This document shows positions 18,998 to 27,577 of a stretch of DNA of 64,000 nucleotides, piece by piece. Numbering within the stretch: the first letter of the stretch is position 1; every line of letters begins with the position of its first letter. The notes beneath the pieces were generated by a model that worked only from the letters and a program-made list of their open reading frames with translations, was not told the DNA's origin and searched no databases. The position numbers and the translations under genes are program-made. The stretch covers positions 186,001 through 250,000 of the forward strand of contig NZ_JAMBOI010000002.1 of the NCBI RefSeq assembly GCF_023715535.1, in the 5' to 3' direction. This DNA comes from Sporosarcina luteola (GTDB taxonomy: Bacteria > Bacillota > Bacilli > Bacillales_A > Planococcaceae).

Positions 18998-19564
18998 TTA
19001 TCGTTCACTTACACTTAATTCTTTATAGAGCCCATTGTCATCTCTATATTCAAACTTACCGATTTTCCCTTCTTCTTTAGTGGAGATGAGAACCACACCT
19101 GACACATTAGCCGTTTTTTCATTTTCTCCGTCTCTTGCATAGCTCACTGTCGCTGTGAATGTGTAACGGTTTGAGGCATTCTCTGACTTCTGAATGACGA
19201 CATTTTTCAAGTTTAATTTATGACCTGACATGTGAGCACTAGACGGGTAATGTATTCCGTACATCCTAAGAAATGTACCGAGGTAGAACTCTGTAAAATA
19301 AGGTCCGTATACTTCTGCCACATACTTATCAAATTCCTCATTTACTTCTATACCATCCACGACAGTCTTATATTTAGGGTCTTGTAGCAACTTCATCAAT
19401 GTCTCATCTGGACCATTGAATTGGAGTTTAAGGACACTTTCGATTACGTCTACATTCGAGTCTTCTGCATCAGCTTTTGAACAGGCACCCAGTAATACTC
19501 CAGAAAGTAGTAACACCAAACTTAGAAACAATAAATTGATGGTTTTTCTCTTCTTATTCACCAC
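18998..19564 (-). CDS. Predicted lipoprotein, family unknown
   Basis: 188 residues with a lipoprotein signal: basic NKKRK, hydrophobic stretch, then LLGAC as lipobox. The mature part has no motif I recognise. GAGGAGGG is best spaced for the GTG at 19564 (six bases) or the next GTG codon at 19561; the nominal GTG at 19582 overlaps the Shine-Dalgarno. It has no syntenic counterpart in the B. subtilis order and sits in an accessory patch with a dispersed repeat and another unrecognised gene. Confidence 0.7.
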   Translation of the reverse strand: MVNKKRKTINLLFLSLVLLLSGVLLGACSKADAEDSNVDVIESVLKLQFNGPDETLMKLLQDPKYKTVVDGIEVNEEFDKYVAEVYGPYFTEFYLGTFLRMYGIHYPSSAHMSGHKLNLKNVVIQKSENASNRYTFTATVSYARDGENEKTANVSGVVLISTKEEGKIGKFEYRDDNGLYKELSVSER

Positions 19565-19697
19565 AACAATCCCTCCTCTCACCTTTATATACGTACTTTA
19601 TTACAAAGAGTTTCAACTATTTCAACAATGAGAGATAGGTTTGTACTCCCTCCTTTTTAATAACACCGCTTGTTGGACTAGCCCCCTTCGTTGCGCC

Positions 19698-19726
19698 CCG
19701 TTGGTCTCATTAAAAGAGCCCGACGG
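19698..19726. repeat. 11-bp hairpin in an intergenic gap
   Basis: CCGTTGGTCTC-ATTAAAA-GAGCCCGACGG: ten of eleven positions pair (one G-U, one mismatch). No U-run follows on either strand, so it is not a standard terminator. It may be part of a repetitive element, but no second copy is in this window. Confidence 0.5.
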
Positions 19727-19753
19727 CGTTCATTCAGCACCAGCTGACCAGTC

Positions 19754-20821
19754 TTATTCACCAATCCATTTTTGTTTAACGTCATCCTCTAAACAACCAA
19801 GTTGATCGAATTGGCTTGCTAGAATTCCAAAGTACATATCTTCCTCTTCGTTTACATCGGCTTTACGTAGCGCAGCATTAACGATATATGATACATCCTC
19901 CCCCAGTGCAAAAATTGTATTGAAGGCTCGTACTCGTATTGTAGGGTCTGTATCAAACATAGCAGACATCAACTCATCAGTCGGAATCGGCTCACTAAAA
20001 TGAGCGTATGGATCTTCATAAGTAGCGCAATATATCCTCTCTCTCGCCTCCTCAAAATTATCACCAAGTGATATCCCACCGGCGGAAATACCATTCTCGG
20101 TTTGCGAAGGACTAGCCAAATCAATCTCAACAAAGCGCATGTCTTTTACAATATAGTATTTGTCATCCGGATTGAGCGCAGAAACGTACTCATCCCACGT
20201 AGCGATCTCTCCCGGTTCAATATACACTGCAGGGCGATACAAGCAACTCGCTGTGACTTCTTTGAAAAAAATCGTCCATTCCCTATATGGGCTACCAAAA
20301 CTAGATAAAACGCGTAATGCAAAACCTTCTTTGATTTCTATAAGCTCGTCAGACACGTAATAACCCTCAAGCTTGCCCTCTATTTGTGCATTGTGAAAAA
20401 CTAATTGCACAATGGACTCGACAGTAAACCCACCTCTCATATCTAATAAAAGCGTAAATTCATTTCCTTGATGCTCAGCATTTAAAATTGCACCGTCATG
20501 AAATGATTGCGAAAAAACGGTTTGTGCAGATGGGTCTAGGCGTTTAACAATTGATTCATGCTTTTCATAAATAGCATTACGCTTAGTTGTGAACTGCTCA
20601 ATTGTCACATTGCACCATTCTTCAAATTCATCCATTAACATGTCATTTCGAAATAATGTTCGTTCAGTAATTTCAGATTGAAATTCTTGTGGCACGACAT
20701 CTATATACTGGGCTAAATGTTTATATAAATGTTCTTCGAATTCATCATCGAACTCTTCTCCAAAGGGATATGTATTTGCTGCGTCGAGCACTTCCTGTCG
20801 TTCACGTGTTAAGAAAAACAT
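19754..20821 (-). CDS. Acidic protein of unknown function (possibly DUF4085-like)
   Basis: 355 residues, rich in Glu and Asp, no signal peptide or membrane segment. The start MFFLTRERQEVLDAANTYPF, a middle stretch with FTLLLDMRGGFTVESIVQLVFHNA and a C-terminal HEAT-like segment (TDPTIRVRAFNTIFALGED) are visible. The opening resembles DUF4085 proteins, which is a memory-based and uncertain match. ATG follows AAGGGGATGAAAAG. No conserved neighbours; lies in the accessory patch between fer and ribU. Lineage-specific soluble proteins of this kind are sometimes immunity proteins, but nothing here shows that. Confidence 0.6.
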   Translation of the reverse strand: MFFLTRERQEVLDAANTYPFGEEFDDEFEEHLYKHLAQYIDVVPQEFQSEITERTLFRNDMLMDEFEEWCNVTIEQFTTKRNAIYEKHESIVKRLDPSAQTVFSQSFHDGAILNAEHQGNEFTLLLDMRGGFTVESIVQLVFHNAQIEGKLEGYYVSDELIEIKEGFALRVLSSFGSPYREWTIFFKEVTASCLYRPAVYIEPGEIATWDEYVSALNPDDKYYIVKDMRFVEIDLASPSQTENGISAGGISLGDNFEEARERIYCATYEDPYAHFSEPIPTDELMSAMFDTDPTIRVRAFNTIFALGEDVSYIVNAALRKADVNEEEDMYFGILASQFDQLGCLEDDVKQKWIGE

Positions 20822-20916
20822 CTTTTCATCCCCTTAATACTATTCAAATTTGCACAACAAGTATAACACCTTATTATTATTAATATTAGTAGTTTCAAGT
20901 GAATTGGTTGGTTGGA

Positions 20917-20958
20917 ATAAAAAACGAGCATGCGAACATTAAGCTGTTCACATACTCG
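20917..20958 (-). terminator. Intrinsic terminator of ribU
   Basis: Minus-strand CGAGTATGTGAACA / TGTTCGCATGCTCG stem followed by TTTTTTATT. Confidence 0.85.
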
Positions 20959-20973
20959 CATAGTTTATATCTA

Positions 20974-21555
20974 TTACATCGTCAACTGACGGTTTTGTTG
21001 GTCAATCCATTTGCTCATGCTCTTATACAGTAACAACGAAATGACCATCAGCATGATGCCTTTTATCAAGTTGAATGGTAGAATCCCTAGTACAATCACG
21101 TTGAACATGGCATCGCCTGTGTAGGCTGGCATATTCATGAAGTATACATACATCGGCAGGAATACGAAATAATTCAATGCGCTCATTCCGACAGCCATAG
21201 AAATCGTGCCGGCAACCAATCCAGCAGTCAGGCCTTTTGTCGATCGGATTTTCTTAAAGATTAAATAGATCGGCATAATGAATAGGACTCCTGTTGCAAA
21301 GTTCGCAATCTCCCCTACTGGAACACCTGTCGGGCTGCCTGATAAAAACCAATGCAATACGTTTTTAAGCAGTTCCACGGCGATTCCTGCGACCGGTCCC
21401 ATTGTCATAATTGCAAGTACGGCCGGAATTTCACTAAAATCAATTTTCAGGAATGCAGGCAATGCAGGCAGTGGGAAATTCAACTGCATCAATACTGTTG
21501 AAATGCTTCCCAGTATTGCAATGAGAATCATCCTTCGCAATTTCTTGTTGTTCAT
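20974..21555 (-). CDS. ribU: Riboflavin ECF transporter substrate-binding subunit
   Basis: 193 residues with six predicted membrane helices; RibU (YpaA/FmnP) family. The segment with FPLPALPAFLKIDFSEIPAVL is typical of the family, where the loop closes over riboflavin. It works with a shared energising module (EcfA, EcfA', EcfT) encoded elsewhere. AAGGAGAGAGGG precedes the ATG. The FMN riboswitch and leader terminator upstream show repression by flavin. Confidence 0.95.
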   Translation of the reverse strand: MNNKKLRRMILIAILGSISTVLMQLNFPLPALPAFLKIDFSEIPAVLAIMTMGPVAGIAVELLKNVLHWFLSGSPTGVPVGEIANFATGVLFIMPIYLIFKKIRSTKGLTAGLVAGTISMAVGMSALNYFVFLPMYVYFMNMPAYTGDAMFNVIVLGILPFNLIKGIMLMVISLLLYKSMSKWIDQQNRQLTM

Positions 21556-21621
21556 GTTAACCCTCTCTCCTTTTGCGATTCACTTCAAAAGAGGAAAGGT
21601 CTGACCGCTATTTAGTAATTG

Positions 21622-21658
21622 TCCAAAATAAAATCCCTAAAGCAATTAAGCTTTAGGG
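21622..21658 (-). terminator. Leader terminator between the FMN aptamer and ribU
   Basis: Perfect CCCTAAAGC / GCTTTAGGG stem followed on the minus strand by ATTTTATTTT, 67 bases before the ribU start and downstream of the aptamer. Presumably the expression platform that stops transcription when FMN is bound. Confidence 0.8.
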
Positions 21659-21778
21659 AGAGTTTAAAAGGCATCATCAAATAAGGGTGTGTGTAAAAAG
21701 GCAGTTTCCCTTTGCACGTTCCCATACTTAAATAAGCACCCTTTTTGTGGACAACACAAAAAGACGGCTGCACCTTCA

Positions 21779-21902
21779 CCTTCTCCCATCCAGACTATAC
21801 TGTCGGCTCCGGAATCACACCGGTATCAGCTGTTAGGCTCGCGGGCTAGGAGTTGGAACTTCCATTACCGCCGGTCGGGAATTACACCCTGCCCCGAAGA
21901 TG
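21779..21902 (-). promoter_or_regulatory. FMN riboswitch (RFN element)
   Basis: On the minus strand the conserved RFN blocks appear in order: ATCTTCGGGGCAGGGTG, AATTCCCGACCGGCGGT, AGCCCGCGAGC, CCGGTGTGATTCCGGAGCCG and ACAGTATAGTCTGGATGGGAG. All six helices of the aptamer can be drawn. It precedes ribU, the expected regulon member. Confidence 0.97.
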
Positions 21903-21934
21903 AATCAATATTATGTTACAAATCTATTGTACCG

Positions 21935-21974
21935 AAAAAAAAGCGTCTTGTAAACTCTACTGTTTACAAGACGT
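21935..21974 (-). terminator. Intrinsic terminator of sigX-rsiX
   Basis: Minus-strand ACGTCTTGTAAAC / GTTTACAAGACGC stem followed by TTTTTTTT, just after the rsiX stop. Confidence 0.9.
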
Positions 21975-21985
21975 TTCTTCTATGA

Positions 21986-23176
21986 TTATGGAGTGAACCA
22001 TGTTGGATTGCTGCCAACCGGCATCGGTAAGGCTTTCGTTAGATTATACTTGCCAAAGCTCTCTTGAACTACGTTTTCAAGCCGAACTTGTTTGTCATAA
22101 CCTTTAGCAGTCAACATGAATCCTTCAATCATTTGATTTACTGCATTTTGCTCAAATGCAGTGATATCCAATTGCTCTTTGAACGTAATGATAGCAATAT
22201 TATCTTCTTCCCGAACTTCATATTCCACATTGCGCGGAATTAAAGTCTTAACAACATTCCCGTTCACTACTTTCATCTCAAGAAGCCCTTCAACCACTGT
22301 ATCCGTATCATTCAGAGGATTATAAGGAGCTAAATAAACTTTGCCGGAAGGCATCGTATAGCGATAAAAAGGAAAAGGTTGTTTCAATGGCTGCAGATCG
22401 CTTTTTCCAATACTTCCAAAGGATGTCGGATTTCCGCTTTCATTTACAATCTGCAAGTAGTCAAATTCATAAAAGGTTTCACGCATCGTTTTAAAATAAA
22501 CTTCATTCGTAGCGGACGATAAGTCATACGTATGGTCGGACAGAATCTGGTGGTGAAGAATGTCATTTTCCTCGTATATCTTGCCTTCAAATGGATGATA
22601 ATCATCGAAACCTAGTTCCTCTTCCGGAAATTCAACTGCATATTTATTGTATAGTTCAACAGTTGTCGGATCCCCTTCCGGAAAATCCGATTGGATCCGT
22701 GATTCAGGAATTAAAAATGTGATTGGAACGACATTTGCCGATTCCACCAAACCCATTTGGAAAGTTCGTACATCCTCAAAATCATCAGTAAGCACTACGT
22801 GGCTTTCAACAGTCGGAAACTCCATCGCTGCCGATTCCTTCGCTTCGGACACGCTAAATGTATCTGCTGATTCCTCAGCTGCCCCATTTTCAGTTTCAAT
22901 TGACCGTTTCATGTCAAAGGAAATAGTCTCTGCGTCCTCGATCGCCCCTTCATTGTTTTTGAGCATCGAAGGGACAAGCAAACTAAGAAGGAGCAGCGCA
23001 GCCGCCGCCACAATAATATGCATCCATTTCCTCGGTTTCATCCGGCGTGGTTTTGTCAAACGTTGATCCAGTTTAAGACGCTCTAAAACTAGTTCCTTCG
23101 AACGGTTATCTTCAATTTTCGGCATTGAATGAAGAAGGCTTTCCAGCTTATCGTCATCCCATTGATTATTTGTCAT
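21986..23176 (-). CDS. rsiX: Anti-sigma-X factor
   Basis: 396 residues, type II membrane topology: a charged cytoplasmic domain (1-50), one membrane helix at about 52-71 and a large extracellular domain. In B. subtilis RsiX (368 residues) binds sigma-X and is released by envelope stress. The ATG immediately follows the sigX TGA, with GGAGGG eight bases upstream inside sigX. The domain sequence is diverged; the assignment rests on topology and position after resE-sigX. Confidence 0.85.
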   Translation of the reverse strand: MTNNQWDDDKLESLLHSMPKIEDNRSKELVLERLKLDQRLTKPRRMKPRKWMHIIVAAAALLLLSLLVPSMLKNNEGAIEDAETISFDMKRSIETENGAAEESADTFSVSEAKESAAMEFPTVESHVVLTDDFEDVRTFQMGLVESANVVPITFLIPESRIQSDFPEGDPTTVELYNKYAVEFPEEELGFDDYHPFEGKIYEENDILHHQILSDHTYDLSSATNEVYFKTMRETFYEFDYLQIVNESGNPTSFGSIGKSDLQPLKQPFPFYRYTMPSGKVYLAPYNPLNDTDTVVEGLLEMKVVNGNVVKTLIPRNVEYEVREEDNIAIITFKEQLDITAFEQNAVNQMIEGFMLTAKGYDKQVRLENVVQESFGKYNLTKALPMPVGSNPTWFTP

Positions 23177-23704
23177 TCATTTTCCCTCCTCTGCCGAAAG
23201 AGCATTCAATTTCTTTTGCAATGATTTGATTGCACGGTGTTGGGTGGTCTTCACCTTTCCTTCCGTCCAGCCGAGGGTGTCGGCGGTTTCCGCTATGGAG
23301 AGCTCTTGAAAGTACCGCAAGATGATCACCATCTTTTGGTCGCCGGTGCATGTATCTAAAACCCGCAGCAACTGTCTCATCTCTTCATTCAACGATGCAA
23401 TTTCTTCTGGAGTGCTTCCTGTCGAGGGCAATTCACTCTGCTCCCAGTCAAATTTATCAAAGTTATGTTTTTGACGCACATTCTTCTTCCTGAAGTGATC
23501 GATCGCAACATTTTTCGCGATGGAGAAGAGCCAGGTCTTTTCAGAGCTCTTTCCTTCAAAACCCGCATACGCTTTCAACACTCTGACGTACACTTCATGC
23601 ATAAGATCCTCGGACGAATGTCGATCTCTCGTCAAATAGATGAGGAAATTGAACACGTCTTGATGATATTGCTCGTATAGCCTGTGGAAAACGGAGTCAT
23701 CCAC
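23177..23704 (-). CDS. sigX: ECF sigma factor SigX
   Basis: 175 residues with ECF region 2 (DVFNFLIYLTRDRHSSEDLMHEVYVRVL) and region 4 helix-turn-helix (LSIAETADTLGWTEGKVKTTQHRA). Sigma-X controls cell-envelope charge and lipid genes in B. subtilis. The start is GTG at 23704, five bases after GGGGGG. It lies between resE and rsiX, the B. subtilis order, and an ECF-type promoter precedes it. Confidence 0.92.
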   Translation of the reverse strand: MDDSVFHRLYEQYHQDVFNFLIYLTRDRHSSEDLMHEVYVRVLKAYAGFEGKSSEKTWLFSIAKNVAIDHFRKKNVRQKHNFDKFDWEQSELPSTGSTPEEIASLNEEMRQLLRVLDTCTGDQKMVIILRYFQELSIAETADTLGWTEGKVKTTQHRAIKSLQKKLNALSAEEGK

Positions 23705-23728
23705 GAAATCCCCCCGTTCATTACATTA

Positions 23729-23754
23729 GTCGTAATTCAAGATGAAAAGTTTCA
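23729..23754 (-). promoter_or_regulatory. ECF-type promoter of sigX-rsiX
   Basis: Minus-strand TGAAAC (23754-23749), 16-base spacer, CGAC (23732-23729), about 25 bases before the sigX start. TGAAAC/TGTAAC with CGAC fits the sigma-X/W class, so autoregulation is likely. Confidence 0.65.
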
Positions 23755-23778
23755 GCCCACAATTTTTTTAATGCATTT

Positions 23779-25575
23779 TTACAGCTCTTCTTCGTTGAAT
23801 TCTGCAGGTCCGGCAGGCAATACGCATTTGAAGATCGTCCCGGACGTTTCGCCAAGTTCTGCGGTGATCCTGCCTCCGTGGGAATCGATGATATTCTTCG
23901 CGATTGCAAGCCCGAGTCCAGTGCCGCCTTTCCCTCTCGTCCTCGCCTTATCAGCTTTGTAAAAACGTTCGAAAATGAAAGGCAGGTCCTCTTGCGGTAT
24001 GCCGCTCCCCGTATCGGAGACGGAGATTTCGACCATATCTCCTTTCTTTTCGACACCGACCGTCACATTCCCTCCATCCGGCGTATGACGAATTGCATTA
24101 TCGATCAAATTTGTAAATACTTGCTCGAGACGGTCGTCATCTGCAAATAGAATAATCTCTTTATCGTCAACGTCCAACGTGAGTGCAACATTCGAATCCC
24201 GCGCAATTTGCATGAATTTGTTTTGAACTCTATCTAAAAAAGGAACTAATGGGAAATTCAATTTGTATAACCTCATATGCCCAGACTCCATACGCGCCAG
24301 GTCAAGCAGATCTGTAACGAGACGGCTCATTCGTTTCGATTCATCATGAATAATCTGGACCATTTCATTGCGTTCCTCATCACTTGACATTACATCATCG
24401 AGAATCGCCTCACTATAACCTTGCAGTAAGGAAATGGGCGTCCTTAGCTCATGTGATACATTGGCTATGAAATCGGATCTGAGTTTTTCAAGCTTATGCT
24501 GTTCAGTCATGTCACGCAACACGGCTACTGCGCCGCGGATGCTGTTTTCACTGTAAAGCGGGCTGATGGAAATGCCATAAAACTGGCCTCCGATTTCAAG
24601 CTCATCCTCCACTTCCTCCGCAAACGTTATGACGTGTTCAAGCATATGAAAGATTTCTTTCGGCAACACTTTGTCATCCGCACCATTAGCAAAATACCAC
24701 TTCTGCAATAATCGCTCAGCTTGGGGATTGCTTAGTAGAATCGAATAATCCCGATTGAATGTGATGACCGCATCCGTCATCGATGTGAGAATGCTTGATA
24801 ACTGCTCCTTATCCTGCTTGATCAATTCCATCTGGTATTTCAGCTGTCTGCCCATCTGATTGAAAGCTGTCGCAAGTTGACCGATTTCATCATTTTGCAT
24901 GACGGGAAGACGCGTTTCAAAATTCCCTTTCGACAATTCAAAGGCCGCTTGCTTCATTCCCCGCAATGGCGAAGTAATTTTCGTGGATAGGAAGAAGGCG
25001 AAAATGGTTGTCAAGACAAAAGCGATGAAGGCGGATAAGAATATGATATGCGTCGTTCTTTTTGTTGTGCGATGAATAGCGTCAAGGCTTTGGTACATGA
25101 CGATGGAGTGCATGGCGCCATCGACTTCGGCATATGGATACATGAGGACCAAAAACTTTTCCATGGCGTTCTCTTCAGCAAGAGAAGGAAGAATCTGTTC
25201 CTTCACGACCTTTTCATTAATCTTAATATTCGAGAAAAACTTCGGCTCCGATAAGATTTTCTGCTCTATCTTTTCCTGATTCAGCCCCCGATGAAATGAA
25301 TAATAGACCTTTTTATCCGAATCGATGATCATCGCATTCGTTTCATTATCCAATATATCCTGGATAATGAGTTGCATGGCTGATTCGCTTTCGTGATCAA
25401 GAACTATTTTACCGATTGTCGTCGCTTCTCTGCGGAGCGAATCCTCCGCTTGCGTCGTATGGAAATTATCAAGAAATTCAAGGAGAAATACGGTTACGAT
25501 AAAAAGTACAAAGGAAACGAGAAGCAATATGGTTGCCCATAGCTTCCCGACGATTGAATGCCATATTCTATTCAT
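23779..25575 (-). CDS. resE: Sensor histidine kinase ResE
   Basis: 598 residues: membrane helix 1 (about 8-30), extracytoplasmic loop, helix 2 (about 175-197), HAMP, PAS domain, HisKA with the phosphorylated His in VSHELRTP, and HATPase with N, G1 and G2 boxes (NLIDNAIRHTP, DTGSGIP, GKGGTGLGL). ResE phosphorylates ResD under oxygen limitation or nitric oxide. The start at 25575 follows GAGG by six bases and overlaps the resD end by eight bases; the longer frame to 25617 lies within resD. Confidence 0.93.
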   Translation of the reverse strand: MNRIWHSIVGKLWATILLLVSFVLFIVTVFLLEFLDNFHTTQAEDSLRREATTIGKIVLDHESESAMQLIIQDILDNETNAMIIDSDKKVYYSFHRGLNQEKIEQKILSEPKFFSNIKINEKVVKEQILPSLAEENAMEKFLVLMYPYAEVDGAMHSIVMYQSLDAIHRTTKRTTHIIFLSAFIAFVLTTIFAFFLSTKITSPLRGMKQAAFELSKGNFETRLPVMQNDEIGQLATAFNQMGRQLKYQMELIKQDKEQLSSILTSMTDAVITFNRDYSILLSNPQAERLLQKWYFANGADDKVLPKEIFHMLEHVITFAEEVEDELEIGGQFYGISISPLYSENSIRGAVAVLRDMTEQHKLEKLRSDFIANVSHELRTPISLLQGYSEAILDDVMSSDEERNEMVQIIHDESKRMSRLVTDLLDLARMESGHMRLYKLNFPLVPFLDRVQNKFMQIARDSNVALTLDVDDKEIILFADDDRLEQVFTNLIDNAIRHTPDGGNVTVGVEKKGDMVEISVSDTGSGIPQEDLPFIFERFYKADKARTRGKGGTGLGLAIAKNIIDSHGGRITAELGETSGTIFKCVLPAGPAEFNEEEL

Positions 25576-26287
25576 TCGGAACCTCGAATTTATATCCGAC
25601 GCCCCAAACAGTAACAATCATTTTAGCAGCACTTTCCGAAACACGGCTCAGTTTCTCCCGCAGTCTTTTCACATGTGTATCGACTGTCCGCAGATCGCCG
25701 AAAAATTCGTAATGCCAAACTTCCTTCAATAATTGCTCACGGTCAAATACCTTATCCGGCGATTTTGCAAGGAAATAAAGCAATTCGTATTCCTTCGGTG
25801 TCAAGTTCACTTCTTTTCCTTCAGCTGTCACCCGGTGTGCGTCATGATCGATTGTCAATTGCGGGAAGACTACAAGATCTTTCGAACTGTTCGTGGCCGC
25901 TGCATCCGGGAAATTAACCGATCTTCTCAGAATGGCCTTCACACGAAGCACAACTTCACGTGGACTGAACGGTTTGACGATGTAATCGTCTGCGCCTGTT
26001 TCAAATCCAACTACCCGATCGGATTCCTCTCCCTTCGCTGTTAGAAGAATGACAGGTGTCATTTTCTTTTCGTCACGAAGTTCTTGTAGCACTTCGAGGC
26101 CGTCTTTTTCAGGCATCATCAAATCGAGTAAAATACAGTCATATTGATTAGCAAGCGCCTTTTCGATCGCCTCGGCACCATCAACTGCCTCATCGATTTC
26201 AAAGCCTTCGCGGGATAAATACATATTGAGAAGACGGCGAATCCGATCCTCGTCGTCCACCACTAATAACCTAACGTTCTCTTCCAT
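25568..26287 (-). CDS. resD: Response regulator ResD
   Basis: 239 residues, OmpR family: receiver domain with acidic D11-D12, phospho-acceptor D55 (ILLDLMMP) and the conserved Lys in TAKGEE, then a winged-helix DNA-binding domain (FGDLRTVDTHVKRLREK, VWGVGYKFE). Controls respiration, cytochrome and anaerobic genes. ATG at 26287 is nine bases after AAGGGG; the upstream TTG at 26293 is too close to it. Separated from resABC by a strong terminator, so it should have its own promoter. Confidence 0.96.
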   Translation of the reverse strand: MEENVRLLVVDDEDRIRRLLNMYLSREGFEIDEAVDGAEAIEKALANQYDCILLDLMMPEKDGLEVLQELRDEKKMTPVILLTAKGEESDRVVGFETGADDYIVKPFSPREVVLRVKAILRRSVNFPDAAATNSSKDLVVFPQLTIDHDAHRVTAEGKEVNLTPKEYELLYFLAKSPDKVFDREQLLKEVWHYEFFGDLRTVDTHVKRLREKLSRVSESAAKMIVTVWGVGYKFEVPNE

Positions 26288-26340
26288 AGTCAATGTCCCC
26301 TTTCAACAACGCTTCTGTTCTCATTGTACAAGCTGTACAT

Positions 26341-26381
26341 AAAAAAAGAAACTGCACAGCTCCTTTTCGGCTCTGTGCAGT
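26341..26381 (-). terminator. Intrinsic terminator after resABC
   Basis: Perfect ACTGCACAG / CTGTGCAGT stem extended by AGC/GCT, followed on the minus strand by TTCTTTTTTT. It separates resABC from resDE. Confidence 0.9.
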
Positions 26382-26390
26382 CCAATCGGT

Positions 26391-27575
26391 TTACGCGTAT
26401 GAATGCAAACCGGCAATGATTAAATTGACGGCAATCAGATTGAACATGATGATGACAAATCCGATAACCGCAAGCCATGCTGATTTTTTCCCTTCCCAAC
26501 CTTTTGACAGTCGAAGATGGAGGAAGGCAGCGTAAAACAGCCACGTAATAAGGGCCCATACTTCTTTCGGATCCCAGCCCCAAAATCTTGACCACGCTTC
26601 ATGCGCCCAGATCATCGCAAAGATTAAAGCACCTAGTGTGAAGACCGGGAAGCCGATAAGAACCGAACGATAGCCGATTTCATCCATGAGCTGTGAATTG
26701 GCTTTCTTCGCGAAAGGCTGGAATATAGCCGCAATCGGTTTACGGAATATAAGCCGTAACAGAAGATAAAGGACAGTTCCCGTAGCGATTGACCAAACGA
26801 ACGTCGTCAATGTTTTTGCATTGACGATAGCCGGCATTTCGGCCCAAGGAGTCATTGCTTCAGGAGTCTGGGCTTCATATTCGTGCATTCCGAATAACGG
26901 CGGATAATTGTACTCGATTTTCGCTGGTGCCTGGTTTTTATCGATATACGTGAAATGCGCCTCATACCCCGTCAGCTTGAATGTCGTCGATGATAGGACG
27001 AAACCAAGTACAAGGACAACTGTGAACATGACCGCTTCAATCCAAAATCGCTGTCTCGAAGGCTTAGTCATATCAATATTTTTCACTAAGTAAATAAGTC
27101 CCGCCACCGCACTGATTGCGAGGATTGATTCACCAAGCGCAGCAGTTATGACGTGGATTGTCAGCCAGTAACTTTGGAGCGCGGGTATGAGTGGCGTAAT
27201 TTCCCGTGGGAACATGCTTGCGTAACCGATAATAATGATTGCAATCGGCAATGCAAATAATCCAAGGGATGGTGTTCTATACAAGAAAAACAGTAGAATG
27301 AAAGACCCTACAAGCATCATGCCAAACGCAGTTGTAAATTCAAACATATTACTAACAGGAGCATGTCCTGAAGCTATCCATCTCGTTATGAAATATCCGA
27401 GATGAGTGATGAAGCCGATAATAGTGATCGTAATCCCTACATTGCCCCATCTATGATTTCTATAGGATGCTTCTGACTTAGCACCTTTCACTGCTCCGCC
27501 AAAAAACAGAGTGGCTACCAAATAGGCAATGAAAGAGACTAAAAGCAGATTCGCGCTTAACGATGCTAATCCCAT
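26391..27575 (-). CDS. resC: Cytochrome c biogenesis protein ResC (CcsA type)
   Basis: 394 residues with about eight to nine membrane helices and the haem-handling WWD motif ([16 protein letters not shown]). With ResB it forms the system II complex that carries haem across the membrane and ligates it to apocytochrome c. Starts two bases after the resB stop. Confidence 0.95.
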   Translation of the reverse strand: MGLASLSANLLLVSFIAYLVATLFFGGAVKGAKSEASYRNHRWGNVGITITIIGFITHLGYFITRWIASGHAPVSNMFEFTTAFGMMLVGSFILLFFLYRTPSLGLFALPIAIIIIGYASMFPREITPLIPALQSYWLTIHVITAALGESILAISAVAGLIYLVKNIDMTKPSRQRFWIEAVMFTVVLVLGFVLSSTTFKLTGYEAHFTYIDKNQAPAKIEYNYPPLFGMHEYEAQTPEAMTPWAEMPAIVNAKTLTTFVWSIATGTVLYLLLRLIFRKPIAAIFQPFAKKANSQLMDEIGYRSVLIGFPVFTLGALIFAMIWAHEAWSRFWGWDPKEVWALITWLFYAAFLHLRLSKGWEGKKSAWLAVIGFVIIMFNLIAVNLIIAGLHSYA

Positions 27576-27577
27576 AA

